A stretch of DNA of 64,000 nucleotides from Chitinivorax tropicus (lineage in GTDB: Bacteria; Pseudomonadota; Gammaproteobacteria; Burkholderiales; SCOH01): positions 1 to 64,000 of the forward strand of contig NZ_JACHHY010000018.1 in assembly GCF_014202905.1 (NCBI RefSeq), given 5' to 3'. Under the pieces are notes generated by a model that had not been told where the DNA came from, ran no database searches, and saw nothing but the letters and a program-made list of their open reading frames with translations. Positions within the stretch are counted from its first letter, which is position 1, and each line of letters starts with the position of its first letter. Made by a program: the position numbers and the translations under genes. This document shows positions 17,196 through 26,650 of this stretch, one piece after another.

Positions 17196-18899
17196 TCAGC
17201 GGATGCTGGGCAGGATCAGCGTGGATTGGGTATGGCCATTGAACACCAGCCGCTTGTCAAGATAGCCATCAGACGGGTGAGCATACAGGCTGTCACGGGT
17301 ATCCAGCACCACCGCCACCCGGTGGCCCGCGGGCACATCATAGGCCGTGGCGGAGAACTCGATGGGGAAATCCAGCACCGCACCAGGCCGGGCATCCACC
17401 ACGGTGCGCACGCCATGGGTGATCAGCTTGCCAAAGCCCAGGCCATCGACATCATACAGATAGGCAACCAACTGGGCTTGCGGCTGGGATGGCTTCAACT
17501 TCAAGGTCAGCTTGGGTATGCCTCTCAGCCGCAAGGCATCACGCAACCATGGCCCCTCATAACGCACTCCCTGGCCACGATGCACCGAGGGCAGCCAATT
17601 GACGATAGGAATATTGGCGGACTCGGCCAGTGTCGAGAAGATCGGGATCGGCCCGCTGGTGGCGGTGGTGTCGGCGGCATTGTCGATCCAGTCATCCGCC
17701 GTCTGCTGATTCGCTGTGCTGGCCAGCTCGCCCACGCCGCCCTTCCAACACCAGCAGCTCAGATCCCAGCGCACCGCCCCACGGGGATGCAGGTAGTAGG
17801 TATGATCGAGCACATTGCTGGCGGGGTAGTCGTCGAACGAGTCACGCGCCCGGCTGAATTTGACCTCCATCGTCACCTTGGGCTCATCCACGATCCCGTT
17901 GGGCTCGCCCTTCAGCCAGTAGTCGAACCATCGATGAGCCTGGTCATAGATGTAATTGTCTGCCCCCAGCAATGCCCCTGGCACCTCGGTCACCGCGTGG
18001 ATGCCTTGATTGACCAATAATTTCTTCGGGCCGGTCAGGCGGCGGAACATCTCCAGGGAGGAATTGGGGGTGAACAGGTCATCCTGAAAATTCTTGCTGA
18101 TGAAAACCGGCGCCTGTCGGGCATTCAGCATCGGCACATATTGCAAGGGCGAACGGATTCTCGCCCATACGCGGATTTCATCGATCTTCGACTTGGGCGT
18201 GCGCGGCTCCTTCAGCGCAGCGGCATAAGCGGGCACGATAGGATTCAGGCGACCAAACAACTTGCCTGAATTCACCAGCAGATCGGACCAGGTCTGGTTG
18301 GCGGTGTCGGCGCCGTACAGCTCATCTTCCAGATTGCCCCAAGTTGACAGCGCCGCAGCCGTCTTCAGGCGCGGCTCCTGCGCCAATGCAATCAGCGAGA
18401 TGCCAGAACCATAGGAAATCCCGCTGATACCGACATTTTTCATATCCACCGGCGCGTGGGCCTGCAACCAATCCAAGGCCGAGGACACGTCACGGATATC
18501 CTGCGGCCCAGCCACTTCGACCTGACCCTCCGATTGCCAGAAACCACGTGTCGAGTAGCTGTAGACTACATAGCCATCCCTGGCCAGGCGGGCGGCCTGC
18601 CCTAGGTATTCAAAATCGGCCAATGCCCAGCTGTTGACCATGATGATGGCCGGAAAGCGTTGGTCCACACGGGTGATGCGCGGCAGAAACACATTCGCGG
18701 TCAGCTTTGCGTCATCAAACGCTGTCAGGGTCAGCTTATTGACCCAACATGTGCCGTCGATCGGTGAAATCTTGCCTGGGTTGACGATAGGGCTGACGAA
18801 TTTCTCGCCGGGTTTCACAGGCTGGCAACTGATCATCGCCTGAGCAGGCGTAAGTGACAAGACGAGGCCAAGCCCCGCCAGCAGCGCGGACCATTGCAT
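17196..18899 (-). CDS. Secreted CocE/NonD-family (Xaa-Pro dipeptidyl-peptidase type) hydrolase
   Basis: Serine hydrolase of peptidase family S15 / CocE esterases. 567 residues from the ATG at 18899, which has GGAGAGG just upstream; a longer reading to 18965 lacks a site. Signal peptide 1-21 (ending TPAQA). The alpha/beta-hydrolase domain has the nucleophile in GISYGSG (Ser about 162), a candidate acid Asp in QDDLFTPN and a candidate His in NQGIHAV. A C-terminal jelly-roll PepX-C domain follows (about 370-567). The substrate may be peptide, ester or amide. Several mature Cys (ISC, GTC, SCWCW) may form disulphides in the periplasm or outside. Single gene with its own promoter. Confidence 0.87.
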   Translation of the reverse strand: MQWSALLAGLGLVLSLTPAQAMISCQPVKPGEKFVSPIVNPGKISPIDGTCWVNKLTLTAFDDAKLTANVFLPRITRVDQRFPAIIMVNSWALADFEYLGQAARLARDGYVVYSYSTRGFWQSEGQVEVAGPQDIRDVSSALDWLQAHAPVDMKNVGISGISYGSGISLIALAQEPRLKTAAALSTWGNLEDELYGADTANQTWSDLLVNSGKLFGRLNPIVPAYAAALKEPRTPKSKIDEIRVWARIRSPLQYVPMLNARQAPVFISKNFQDDLFTPNSSLEMFRRLTGPKKLLVNQGIHAVTEVPGALLGADNYIYDQAHRWFDYWLKGEPNGIVDEPKVTMEVKFSRARDSFDDYPASNVLDHTYYLHPRGAVRWDLSCWCWKGGVGELASTANQQTADDWIDNAADTTATSGPIPIFSTLAESANIPIVNWLPSVHRGQGVRYEGPWLRDALRLRGIPKLTLKLKPSQPQAQLVAYLYDVDGLGFGKLITHGVRTVVDARPGAVLDFPIEFSATAYDVPAGHRVAVVLDTRDSLYAHPSDGYLDKRLVFNGHTQSTLILPSIR

Positions 18900-19248
18900 A
18901 TTCCCTCTCCTCTGTTGAGTTGACTGTTTTTGTGGTGTTGGATGAAGTACGGCTGAATACCTCACCGCCTTCCCGCTCTGAAAATAGAGCTATTGCACTA
19001 CAATAATCGCCCCCATGGCGAGTGTCAAACCCAGGCATTAAATTCGATTTTTGAGATATTTAATGCGCAAAAAACACCGAGCAACGGGATGACCAATCAG
19101 CACACGCCTCGACAGCGGCCAATTGATTGATATGGAGGGAATTCCACAACGAGAAAATACATGCCAAAAATCAAATATTAAAAATCAGAAACACTGCGAC
19201 TCAATCCACCTGCTGACCAAGCGCTGTGGAAGCAAAGTCGTAGGCAAC
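18900..19248. other. Upstream region of the hydrolase gene
   Basis: A 349-base gap. It contains the hydrolase promoter (19000-19028). 19030-19248 is the region downstream of the HDOD gene; it is AT-rich in places, with no supported gene and no clear terminator hairpin. Confidence 0.55.
19000..19028 (-). promoter_or_regulatory. Sigma-70-type promoter for the CocE-type hydrolase
   Basis: On the minus strand: perfect -35 TTGACA (19023-19028), 17-base spacer, -10 TATTGT (19000-19005). The leader to the ATG at 18899 would be about 95 bases. Confidence 0.65.
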
Positions 19249-20748
19249 TCACATCGACTTACCCGCCAAGTGCCCCAGGCCTTCACCTGCCAGCATGGCC
19301 AGTTGTTTGAAGGCTTGATAACTGGCTTCATCGAGTTGATTGGTGGTTGAACGCCGATCGGCATAGAGCAAACCAACCGGCTTGTTGTGGACAAAGATGG
19401 ACATCACGAAGAAATCACCATTGCCAATACATTGCCGCATGGCAGCAGGCAGCATTGGCTCAAGCTGGGCTTGATTGGCAGAGGAAAGCCACACACCGGA
19501 TGTCTTCTGCATCAGCTTGTACAGCAGATGTGGCTGATCCAGATCGAATGCAAAACGTGCGAGCGGCTCTTGGTTGGTAGCACCGATCACGTATCGCGCC
19601 TTGACTTGCCGCTGCCCCCCCGCCATCAGCGCAAATACCACGCGCGCCAGGCCGATACCATCGTGCATGCCTCGAATCACCAACCCCATCATTTCATTGA
19701 AGGTCAGCGTCCCATCCAGATGGCTGCGGATCTGCTTCACCACCTCTTCATAAATGGCCTTGGATGGTTTGATCGGCTCGGCAACCGCCTGGGAGGGAAC
19801 GTTGGGTGGTGGTATTGGCGCAGCAGCCGGTGTGGGTGGAACACCCCTTGCAGGCTGCGGGCGTGGCCACGCACCGGGGAGCATCGGCAGCCAATTGGCG
19901 GGCGTTGGGCACTGTGGATAAGGCCAAGTGCGGGCCAAGGCCAGCAAGACCCGCTGGATTCGGGCCAGCACCTGATCGGGCTCGATTTTCAGCATGCCCG
20001 CCACCATGGCCAGATCATCAGGCAAGGCTGGGTGCTGCCAGCCTGCTTCAATGTGTCTGACAAGCAGGCAGGCGCATTGCACGACACTTGCCCGCAGGTT
20101 GGCGCGCTGCTTGACATCATTCAGCTCCGTCAACAAGGCGGGCAACGACCATTTGGCAAACAATGCTTGATTCAATGCTGTCAGCGTACAGCCGAGTTTT
20201 TCCTGTTGCAGCTTCGGGTCATCGAGTGGCGCATCGAACCAGGGCTGCCATCCCTTCTGGACGGCTGGCTCATGGTGCAACATCAGGCAGCCAGCAAGGT
20301 TGTGCAACAAAGCAGCCACTTCGACCTCGTCAGGTTTCACATCGACACGTGCAACCGACCAGTCAAATGCCAACTCCGCAGCCATGCGGCAGCGCAAGAT
20401 CTGCTGCAATACCTGTGCCATGGCCGCTGGCTGCTGCCCATAGCGCTGTTCAATCGTCGGCAGCTGCCCCATCTGCTCGACAAACCGGCGTGTGCCAAGC
20501 AGGGCCACGGCAGCCTCCAGGCTGACCACCTCGGCAGCCACGCCGCTTTTACGTCGATTATTGACTGCCCGCAGCAGATGCGCAGCCAGCATCGGGTCTT
20601 GCGCCGCGAGCTTGGCCAGCTGATTGGGCGATACCCGGTCGATCTGATCCTTCAGGCGTTGTATGGTTTGCGCGGTCGCCCCCATGATCGGCGTGGAGAC
20701 CGTGTGCCAGCGAGCGACCCATCCTGCTGCATCCAAGGTTCCCGTCAT
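19249..20748 (-). CDS. HDOD-domain signalling protein with C-terminal GAF-like domain
   Basis: 499 residues, cytoplasmic. The N-terminal two thirds (about 15-280) is an HDOD helical domain, the HD-related but non-catalytic fold found in bacterial signal-transduction proteins, with a typical LLRAVN motif and an ALLHN pattern. A Pro/Ala-rich linker (about 285-330) leads to a second domain (about 335-495) that looks GAF-like (FFVMSIFVHNKPVGLLYADRR). It starts 3 bases after the methyltransferase stop and belongs to the motA-motB-methyltransferase transcript. A role in motility or surface-behaviour signalling is inferred from this position only. Confidence 0.82.
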   Translation of the reverse strand: MTGTLDAAGWVARWHTVSTPIMGATAQTIQRLKDQIDRVSPNQLAKLAAQDPMLAAHLLRAVNNRRKSGVAAEVVSLEAAVALLGTRRFVEQMGQLPTIEQRYGQQPAAMAQVLQQILRCRMAAELAFDWSVARVDVKPDEVEVAALLHNLAGCLMLHHEPAVQKGWQPWFDAPLDDPKLQQEKLGCTLTALNQALFAKWSLPALLTELNDVKQRANLRASVVQCACLLVRHIEAGWQHPALPDDLAMVAGMLKIEPDQVLARIQRVLLALARTWPYPQCPTPANWLPMLPGAWPRPQPARGVPPTPAAAPIPPPNVPSQAVAEPIKPSKAIYEEVVKQIRSHLDGTLTFNEMMGLVIRGMHDGIGLARVVFALMAGGQRQVKARYVIGATNQEPLARFAFDLDQPHLLYKLMQKTSGVWLSSANQAQLEPMLPAAMRQCIGNGDFFVMSIFVHNKPVGLLYADRRSTTNQLDEASYQAFKQLAMLAGEGLGHLAGKSM

Positions 20749-20751
20749 GGC

Positions 20752-21537
20752 TCACCGGTACCAGATCAACAAGCGGGAACGATGCCAGTCACCGGTTTCG
20801 ATGACCTGATCCGGCGTCACGTCGGGCACATCAAAGCTGTTACTGATGAACATGCTGCCGGGGCGCATCTCGGCCTCCACCTTTTGCCACACCTGCGCCA
20901 TTGGCGCGGGCGACAGGTATGCATACACAATGTCATAGCGCGACCAGTCCAGCTGATTGAAATCCTGCTGCAACCATTGCGCTGGGCTGGCCAGCCATCT
21001 CAACCGGCAGCGCCCGATCAGCCAGGGCAGCCAGGCACGCTCAACACCCGCACACCGCCAATCAGGTCGGGCCTGCTGCACTTGATTCAACACACCGCCC
21101 AGGCCCGCACCGACATCCAGGAACTGCAAAGCGGGCTGTGTGGGTAAAACCGTCAACAGCTGCTGGCAGGTGGTCTGGCTGCTGAGAAACAAGGGCACCC
21201 GGCTCCCTACCCCGCCCCCATAGACCAATACCAATACAGCAAAGATCAAGGCAGGTAGCCAGGCAGGCCATTGCCAAGACAGCATGAGCCACAGCAGCGG
21301 CCAGAAAGCGGCCTGAATCCCCCACCACCAGCTGGGCAGGCCCACACGATGGCTGGCCAGGGCGGACCAGCCGCCTTGAAAAAGCGCCATGCTCAGCCAC
21401 GACGGTGCGCCTCCCAGCCACGCCATCAGCCAGATGGATATCCAGGTCAGCGGAAAAACCAACACCTGCAGCACAAGCGCCTGGATACTGACCGGCACCC
21501 TCCCCCACCAATGCATGCGTGACAGACTCAATGACAT
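20752..21537 (-). CDS. Membrane-anchored class I methyltransferase
   Basis: 261 residues from the ATG at 21537, which has AAGG 5 bases upstream; a longer reading overlaps motB and lacks a site. The N-terminal 110 residues are strongly hydrophobic and Trp-rich with about four membrane helices. The C-terminal part is a class I S-adenosylmethionine-binding fold with motif I FLDVGAGLGG (about 139-148) and an acidic residue at the end of strand 2 (AGVERAW). The substrate is unknown. The gene sits 7 bases after motB and 3 bases before the HDOD gene, so it is co-transcribed with the flagellar stator genes. Confidence 0.8.
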   Translation of the reverse strand: MSLSLSRMHWWGRVPVSIQALVLQVLVFPLTWISIWLMAWLGGAPSWLSMALFQGGWSALASHRVGLPSWWWGIQAAFWPLLWLMLSWQWPAWLPALIFAVLVLVYGGGVGSRVPLFLSSQTTCQQLLTVLPTQPALQFLDVGAGLGGVLNQVQQARPDWRCAGVERAWLPWLIGRCRLRWLASPAQWLQQDFNQLDWSRYDIVYAYLSPAPMAQVWQKVEAEMRPGSMFISNSFDVPDVTPDQVIETGDWHRSRLLIWYR

Positions 21538-21544
21538 GGCCGCC

Positions 21545-22513
21545 TTAATGCCCAGGTGGCTGCTTATCAGCCGGTTCGTTGGCGAATTTGGCAGCCGGTG
21601 TCTCGCCCTCCGCACCGGGCTTGTTGGCATCGACAAATGCCTTGGCCTCCATCACCTTGCCGCTTTCCCGCACGATATTCTGTTCTGTCTCAGCATTCAG
21701 CACAGTGATGCTGATACGGCGATTGATGGGGTTGTAGATGTCCGCCGTATCAAACGGTGTGGCCGCCGCCAAACCTACCACCCGGATGATCTTGTCGTCC
21801 TTGATGCCCCCGGCAATCAGCTCGCGACGGGAAGCATTGGCCCGGTCAGCAGACAACTCCCAGTTACTGTAGCCACGATCCCCGCCCGAGAACGGTGTGG
21901 CATCGGTGTGGCCAGACAGGCTGATACGATTGGGCACCTCGTTCAACAACGCTGCAATCTCGTGGATGATCTCTGCAGCGTAGGATTTCATATCCGCCGA
22001 GCCAGAATCGAACATCGGCCTGTTTTTCTCATCGACAATCTGAATCCGCAACCCTTCGGCAGTCATGTCGATCAATAACTGATTTTTGAATTGCTTCAAC
22101 GAATCTTTTTTCTCGACCAGCTTCTCAACCCGCTGCTTTAAATCCTGCAGCATCTGGGCCTCGCGCTTGGCGCGATCGGTATTCACGTTCATTGCGCGCT
22201 GCCGGGGCAGGTCGCCGCGTTTGACTTGACCTGATGTCCGGCTCAGGTCTTCGCCCCCACCCGGCACCAGGCTGGTGGCGTCCCCCGAGCCCGAGCCGCC
22301 AGACAAGGCAACTTTCAGCGGGTTCTTGAAATAGTCGGCAATGCCTTTCAAGTCACCCTTGGCCGTGGAGCCCAACAGCCACATCAACAGAAAGAACGCC
22401 ATCATCGCTGTCACGAAGTCAGCGTAGGCGATTTTCCAAGCCCCGCCATGGTGGCCCCCGCCACCCTTTTTGATCTTCTTGACGATAATGGGCCGTTGCG
22501 AATCATCGCTCAT
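21545..22513 (-). CDS. motB: Flagellar stator protein MotB
   Basis: Proton-channel and peptidoglycan-anchoring subunit of the flagellar stator. 322 residues: a Lys-rich cytoplasmic N-terminus, one membrane helix (about 28-48) with the essential proton-carrying Asp32 in AYADFVTAMMAF, a plug/linker region (50-140), and an OmpA-like peptidoglycan-binding domain (about 145-275, with LSGHTDATPF at 198-208). Asp32 points to proton coupling. A disordered C-terminal tail follows. It lies 30 bases after motA. Confidence 0.96.
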   Translation of the reverse strand: MSDDSQRPIIVKKIKKGGGGHHGGAWKIAYADFVTAMMAFFLLMWLLGSTAKGDLKGIADYFKNPLKVALSGGSGSGDATSLVPGGGEDLSRTSGQVKRGDLPRQRAMNVNTDRAKREAQMLQDLKQRVEKLVEKKDSLKQFKNQLLIDMTAEGLRIQIVDEKNRPMFDSGSADMKSYAAEIIHEIAALLNEVPNRISLSGHTDATPFSGGDRGYSNWELSADRANASRRELIAGGIKDDKIIRVVGLAAATPFDTADIYNPINRRISITVLNAETEQNIVRESGKVMEAKAFVDANKPGAEGETPAAKFANEPADKQPPGH

Positions 22514-22543
22514 GCGTTACCCCCGGTTGCATGGCCAGCTGGC

Positions 22544-23404
22544 TTATTTTCCTTTGGCATTTTTCACGTGCTCTTCCAGCTCTTTGAAGCTTGGGCGATC
22601 GACTGCATCCATGGCTTTGCGGCCAAACTCCACCGCCACCTGTGGTGCGTAGCCATTCAGGCTGGCCAACAGAATGGTTTTGATGGTCACATAAACCCGG
22701 GTGGATTCGTTCGCCTTGATTTCGAGCACCTTGGCCAAGGGCCCCACAAAACCATAGGCCAGCAAAATACCCAGAAACGTTCCGACCAGTGCATGGGCGA
22801 TCAGAATGCCCAACTCCGCCGGAGGCAGGCCCACGTTCTCCATGGTGTGTACCACACCCATCACCGCCGCCACGATACCGAATGCGGGCAAACCATCCGC
22901 CAAGGTGGTGATTGCGTGGGAAGGCTCCAGCTCTTCATGGTGATGGCCCTCGATTTCGATATCCATCAGGTTTTCGATCTCAAAGGCATTCAGATTGCCC
23001 CCCACCATCAACCGTAAATAATCTGCGATGAAATCGGTGACATGGTGATCATGCACGATCGACGGGTATTTCGAGAATATCGGGCTACCCTCTGGGTTCT
23101 CCACATCACCTTCGATCGACATCAGCCCCTCTTTGCGCACTTTTGACAACAGCTCGAAATGCAGCGCAAACAGATCCATATAGAAGGCTTTGTTGAATGG
23201 TGACCCTTTGAAAATCTTGGGTAGCGCTTTCATTGTCAATTTCAGCGGTTTTCCACCGTAAGCCACGATGAATGCGCCAATCGCGCCACCAAAGATCATG
23301 ACGACCTCCAGTGGCTGCCACAAACCAGCCAAATGACCACCTGCGGCCGCATAACCACCAAAAATCATGGCGCACGCCACCACATAACCGATGATGACAA
23401 ACAT
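22544..23404 (-). CDS. motA: Flagellar stator protein MotA
   Basis: Inner-membrane stator subunit that turns proton flow into torque on FliG. 286 residues from the ATG at 23404, which has AGAGGA 10 bases upstream; an in-frame extension to 23455 has no support. Four membrane helices (about 3-20, 30-50, 165-190 and 200-220), a large cytoplasmic loop with the charged residues that meet FliG, and the conserved prolines in GLPAFGIV and YGFVGPL. First gene of a motA-motB-methyltransferase-HDOD operon; no clear sigma-28 promoter was found upstream. Confidence 0.96.
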   Translation of the reverse strand: MFVIIGYVVACAMIFGGYAAAGGHLAGLWQPLEVVMIFGGAIGAFIVAYGGKPLKLTMKALPKIFKGSPFNKAFYMDLFALHFELLSKVRKEGLMSIEGDVENPEGSPIFSKYPSIVHDHHVTDFIADYLRLMVGGNLNAFEIENLMDIEIEGHHHEELEPSHAITTLADGLPAFGIVAAVMGVVHTMENVGLPPAELGILIAHALVGTFLGILLAYGFVGPLAKVLEIKANESTRVYVTIKTILLASLNGYAPQVAVEFGRKAMDAVDRPSFKELEEHVKNAKGK

Positions 23405-23641
23405 GTGAGTGAATTCCTCTTGATGTCGGGCCGGCCTCAAGCGGGCCACGAACAAGCCGCATCAGCTTCTATGATTAAACCATCAGCCGCAGCTTGTCCA
23501 GCCGGAAATCATTACCTGTAGCCGCATCAGGTCTTTTGAGACAGCCATCGGCGGGCTGTTGGGACGGCGGAAATGGGGCAGCCGAGTCACCCATTGCCAC
23601 CCGATGTCAGGTGCCTAGATGGCCGGCTGATCTCCATGTGA

Positions 23642-24229
23642 TCAGAACAGACTGCCTTGCGCCTGACCCAGCACGGCTTTGACCGGCGCATAGCTGCGAC
23701 GGTGGACGGGGCTGGCACCATGCAGCTGCAAGGCCGCCATATGGGCCGGGGTGGGGTAGCCCTTGTGCTGGTCGAAACCATATTGCGGATAAGACGCGTG
23801 CAGAGCCAGGCATTCCGCATCGCGGGCTGTCTTGGCCAGTATGGATGCTGCCGAGATCTCAGCCACCAAGGCATCGCCTTTGATGATGGCCCGAGCAGGC
23901 CAGGACAACTTGGGTGTCCGGTTGCCATCCACTTGCACCTCGTCAGGCGTCACATTGGCCGCCACCTGCATCACCGCCCGTTGCATGGCCAGCATAGTGG
24001 CCTGTAGGATATTGAGCTGATCGATCTCAGCCACATCGGCCTTGGCGATCGCCCAAGCCAGTGCCTGGGATTTGATCTGTATCGCCAGCGCATCACGTTT
24101 GGCTTCAGTCAGTTTTTTGGAATCCGCCAGACCAACGATGCCATGATCCGGCCCCAAGATGACTGCCGCAGCATACACCGCACCAGCCAGTGGCCCGCGG
24201 CCTGCCTCGTCCACACCACAAATCAACAT
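23642..24229 (-). CDS. rnhB: Ribonuclease HII
   Basis: Cleaves the RNA strand of RNA-DNA hybrids and starts ribonucleotide excision repair. 195 residues, usual for type HII. The catalytic acids are visible: Asp7 and Glu8 in GVDEAGRG, Asp101 in VDGN, and Asp119 in IKGDAL. Last gene of the bamA-skp-lpxD-fabZ-lpxA-lpxB-rnhB series, 9 bases after lpxB, as in many proteobacteria. Confidence 0.96.
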   Translation of the reverse strand: MLICGVDEAGRGPLAGAVYAAAVILGPDHGIVGLADSKKLTEAKRDALAIQIKSQALAWAIAKADVAEIDQLNILQATMLAMQRAVMQVAANVTPDEVQVDGNRTPKLSWPARAIIKGDALVAEISAASILAKTARDAECLALHASYPQYGFDQHKGYPTPAHMAALQLHGASPVHRRSYAPVKAVLGQAQGSLF

Positions 24230-24238
24230 GATCAGGCC

Positions 24239-25414
24239 TCAATGCGCATGCGGCAGGTAGGCGGCAATCGCCTCGGCGGCGCGCTCCGCCGTCCCCTGTC
24301 GCAAGGTCAGGTGGATATCCATGAACTTGGCCTGCAAGCCATCAACGACCCGATTGTGGTCCAGCATATTGGTCAGGGCCTGGGCCAGATTGGCTGGCGT
24401 GGCATCATCCTGCAGAATCTCCGGCACCACGAAATCACCCGCCAACACATTGGGCAGACCAATGTAAGGGAGGTACTTGCGATGCCACATCAACCGGTAG
24501 GTCAGCGGTGACACCTTGTAGGTGATGACCATGGGCCGCTTCAGCAACGCGGTTTCCAGCGTGGCTGTGCCAGAGGCCACCAGGGCAACATCAGCAGCAA
24601 TCAATGCATCGTGCGCATGGCCGAACATGATGCGCAATGGCAATGCCTGCGCCTGTAGGCGATAAAGGGTTGCCTCGAACAAAGCGCGGGTTTCACGGCT
24701 GACCAATGGCACCAGGAACAACACATTTGGCACCTGCTCCGAAAGCAATTTGGCAGTGTTGATGTAGGTTTCCGCCAGCGCAGCCACTTCGCTCTGCCGG
24801 CTGCCCGGCAGCAGGGCAATCACACGGCAGGCCAGCGGGATATCCAGCTGCTCGCGCATGGCGGCCAGGTCGGGCACCAGGGGCATTTCATCCGCCAACG
24901 GGTGCCCCACATAGGTCACCGGGATGCCCGCTTGTTGATACAGCGGCGGCTCCATCGGAAACAGCGCCAGCATGTGCGATACGCAGGCCTTGATCTTTTT
25001 GATACGCTCACCCCGCCAAGCCCAGATCGATGGGCTGACGTAGTGGATAGTAGTCACACCCTTGGCTTTCAGCGTGCGCTCCAAGCCAAGATTGAAATCC
25101 GGCGCATCGATGCCGATGAATACATGGGGGCGATCCGCCAGCAGCTGATCAGTCAGGTCACGCCGAATCCGCAGGATGGCACGCAGGTTTTTCAAGACCT
25201 CGACATAGCCATTGACGGCCAGCGTTTCCATCGGAAACACACTCTTGAGCCCGACCCCCTGCATTTTCGGCCCGCCGATGCCAACAAATTCCGCATCGGG
25301 GAAACGGGCTTTCAACGCACGGATGAGGTGGGAACCCAGCAAATCACCCGACGCCTCGCCCGCCACCATGGCGATTTTGATGCGCGACTGCGCGGCAAAC
25401 AATTGGTCAGCCAT
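24239..25414 (-). CDS. lpxB: Lipid-A-disaccharide synthase
   Basis: Glycosyltransferase family 19 enzyme that joins UDP-2,3-diacylglucosamine and lipid X into the lipid A disaccharide at the inner face of the cytoplasmic membrane. 391 residues with the family N-terminal AGEASGDLLG, a central SPSIWAWRG stretch and the C-terminal VASGTATLE motif of the UDP-sugar site. The start is adjacent to the lpxA stop. Confidence 0.97.
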   Translation of the reverse strand: MADQLFAAQSRIKIAMVAGEASGDLLGSHLIRALKARFPDAEFVGIGGPKMQGVGLKSVFPMETLAVNGYVEVLKNLRAILRIRRDLTDQLLADRPHVFIGIDAPDFNLGLERTLKAKGVTTIHYVSPSIWAWRGERIKKIKACVSHMLALFPMEPPLYQQAGIPVTYVGHPLADEMPLVPDLAAMREQLDIPLACRVIALLPGSRQSEVAALAETYINTAKLLSEQVPNVLFLVPLVSRETRALFEATLYRLQAQALPLRIMFGHAHDALIAADVALVASGTATLETALLKRPMVITYKVSPLTYRLMWHRKYLPYIGLPNVLAGDFVVPEILQDDATPANLAQALTNMLDHNRVVDGLQAKFMDIHLTLRQGTAERAAEAIAAYLPHAH

Positions 25415-26194
25415 TTATCGGATGATGCCCCGCTCGGAGCCCATGATGAAATCCAGAAACAATTGAACCGCCGGCTCGCCCCGGGCCATCTCTGCAAGCT
25501 GCATCTTGGCCTCATCCAGCGATAACCCCTGGCGATACAACACCTTATAGGCGCGCTTGATGGCCATGATCGATTCCGCGCTGAAGCCACGACGCTTCAG
25601 GCCCTCAGAGTTGATACCGTGCGGCCCTGCTCGGTTGCCCGCTGCAGTGATATAGGGTGGAACATCCTGCGTGACAGCAGCAGTGAACGCAGTCATGGCA
25701 TGCGCCCCGATCTTGCAGAACTGATGCACGCTGGTGAACCCACCGAGAAACACCCAGTCCCCCACGTGCACATGCCCTGCCAGGGTGGTGTTATTGGCAA
25801 GAATGGTTCTGTCACCGATCTGGCAATCATGTGCAATGTGGACATAGGCCATGATCCAGTTATCCGACCCGATACGAGTGACGCCACCATCTTGCACCGT
25901 GCCCAGATTGAAGGTGCAGAATTCACGAATGGTATTGCGATCACCGATCTCCAGGCGCGTGGGCTCGCCTGCGTATTTTTTGTCCTGCGGAGCCGCTCCC
26001 AGCGAGGCAAATTGGAAGATATGGTTGTCACACCCAATGCTGGTATGGCCTTCGATGACCACATGGGGGCCGATTTCAGTACCCTCACCGATCGAGACAT
26101 GCGGGCCGATCACGCTATACGCGCCGATCTTGACGCCCTCGCCAATCTGCGCACCGTGTTCGACAATTGCGGTTGGATGAATCAATGTACTCAT
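25415..26194 (-). CDS. lpxA: UDP-N-acetylglucosamine acyltransferase
   Basis: First step of lipid A synthesis: transfer of a 3-hydroxyacyl chain from ACP to UDP-GlcNAc. 259 residues with a left-handed beta-helix of hexapeptide repeats over about 1-190 and a helical C-terminus. The catalytic base corresponds to His122 in HIAHDC. Gene order fabZ-lpxA-lpxB with no gaps shows a tight operon. Confidence 0.97.
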   Translation of the reverse strand: MSTLIHPTAIVEHGAQIGEGVKIGAYSVIGPHVSIGEGTEIGPHVVIEGHTSIGCDNHIFQFASLGAAPQDKKYAGEPTRLEIGDRNTIREFCTFNLGTVQDGGVTRIGSDNWIMAYVHIAHDCQIGDRTILANNTTLAGHVHVGDWVFLGGFTSVHQFCKIGAHAMTAFTAAVTQDVPPYITAAGNRAGPHGINSEGLKRRGFSAESIMAIKRAYKVLYRQGLSLDEAKMQLAEMARGEPAVQLFLDFIMGSERGIIR

Positions 26195-26650
26195 TTAGCA
26201 AACTTCCCTGCCTGCAACCATGATGTCGGCCTCAGCAGCCAATTGGTCGCCCACTTTGGCTTTGGCTGTGAATTTCCAGATACCACGCGCCTGCCGCACC
26301 AACTCGACTTCGAATATCAGCTGATCCCCTGCGGACACAGGCACTTTGAAACGGGCATTGTCGATACCCGCGAAGTAATAGATCGTATTCCGCTGGCGCT
26401 CCTCACCAACTGTCTGATAGGCCAGCAAACCCGCTGCCTGTGCCATGGCCTCGATGATCAGCACGCCGGGCATCACGGGCAACTCGGGAAAGTGCCCGGT
26501 AAAAAATGGCTCATTGATGGTGACGTTTTTCAGTGCGATGACTTTTTTGCCCGGCTCACATTCCAGCACCCGATCCACCAGCAAAAACGGGTAACGGTGC
26601 GGCAAGGCTTTCATGATCTGGTTGATATCCATGCTGCTCATTGCTGTCAT
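26195..26650 (-). CDS. fabZ: 3-hydroxyacyl-ACP dehydratase FabZ
   Basis: Hot-dog-fold dehydratase of type II fatty acid synthesis; it competes with LpxA for 3-hydroxyacyl-ACP. 151 residues, with catalytic His53 in TGHFP and Glu67 in LIIEAMAQ. The ATG at 26650 overlaps the lpxD stop as ATGA. Another in-frame ATG at 26641 has GAGGA about 9 bases upstream inside the lpxD end and may be the real start (148 residues). Confidence 0.96.
   Translation of the reverse strand: MTAMSSMDINQIMKALPHRYPFLLVDRVLECEPGKKVIALKNVTINEPFFTGHFPELPVMPGVLIIEAMAQAAGLLAYQTVGEERQRNTIYYFAGIDNARFKVPVSAGDQLIFEVELVRQARGIWKFTAKAKVGDQLAAEADIMVAGREVC

Noticed and set aside
19387-21147. 586-residue plus-strand ORF
   Set aside because: Antisense shadow of the HDOD and methyltransferase genes; His/Gln/Arg-rich product without any domain, typical of the opposite strand of GC-rich genes.
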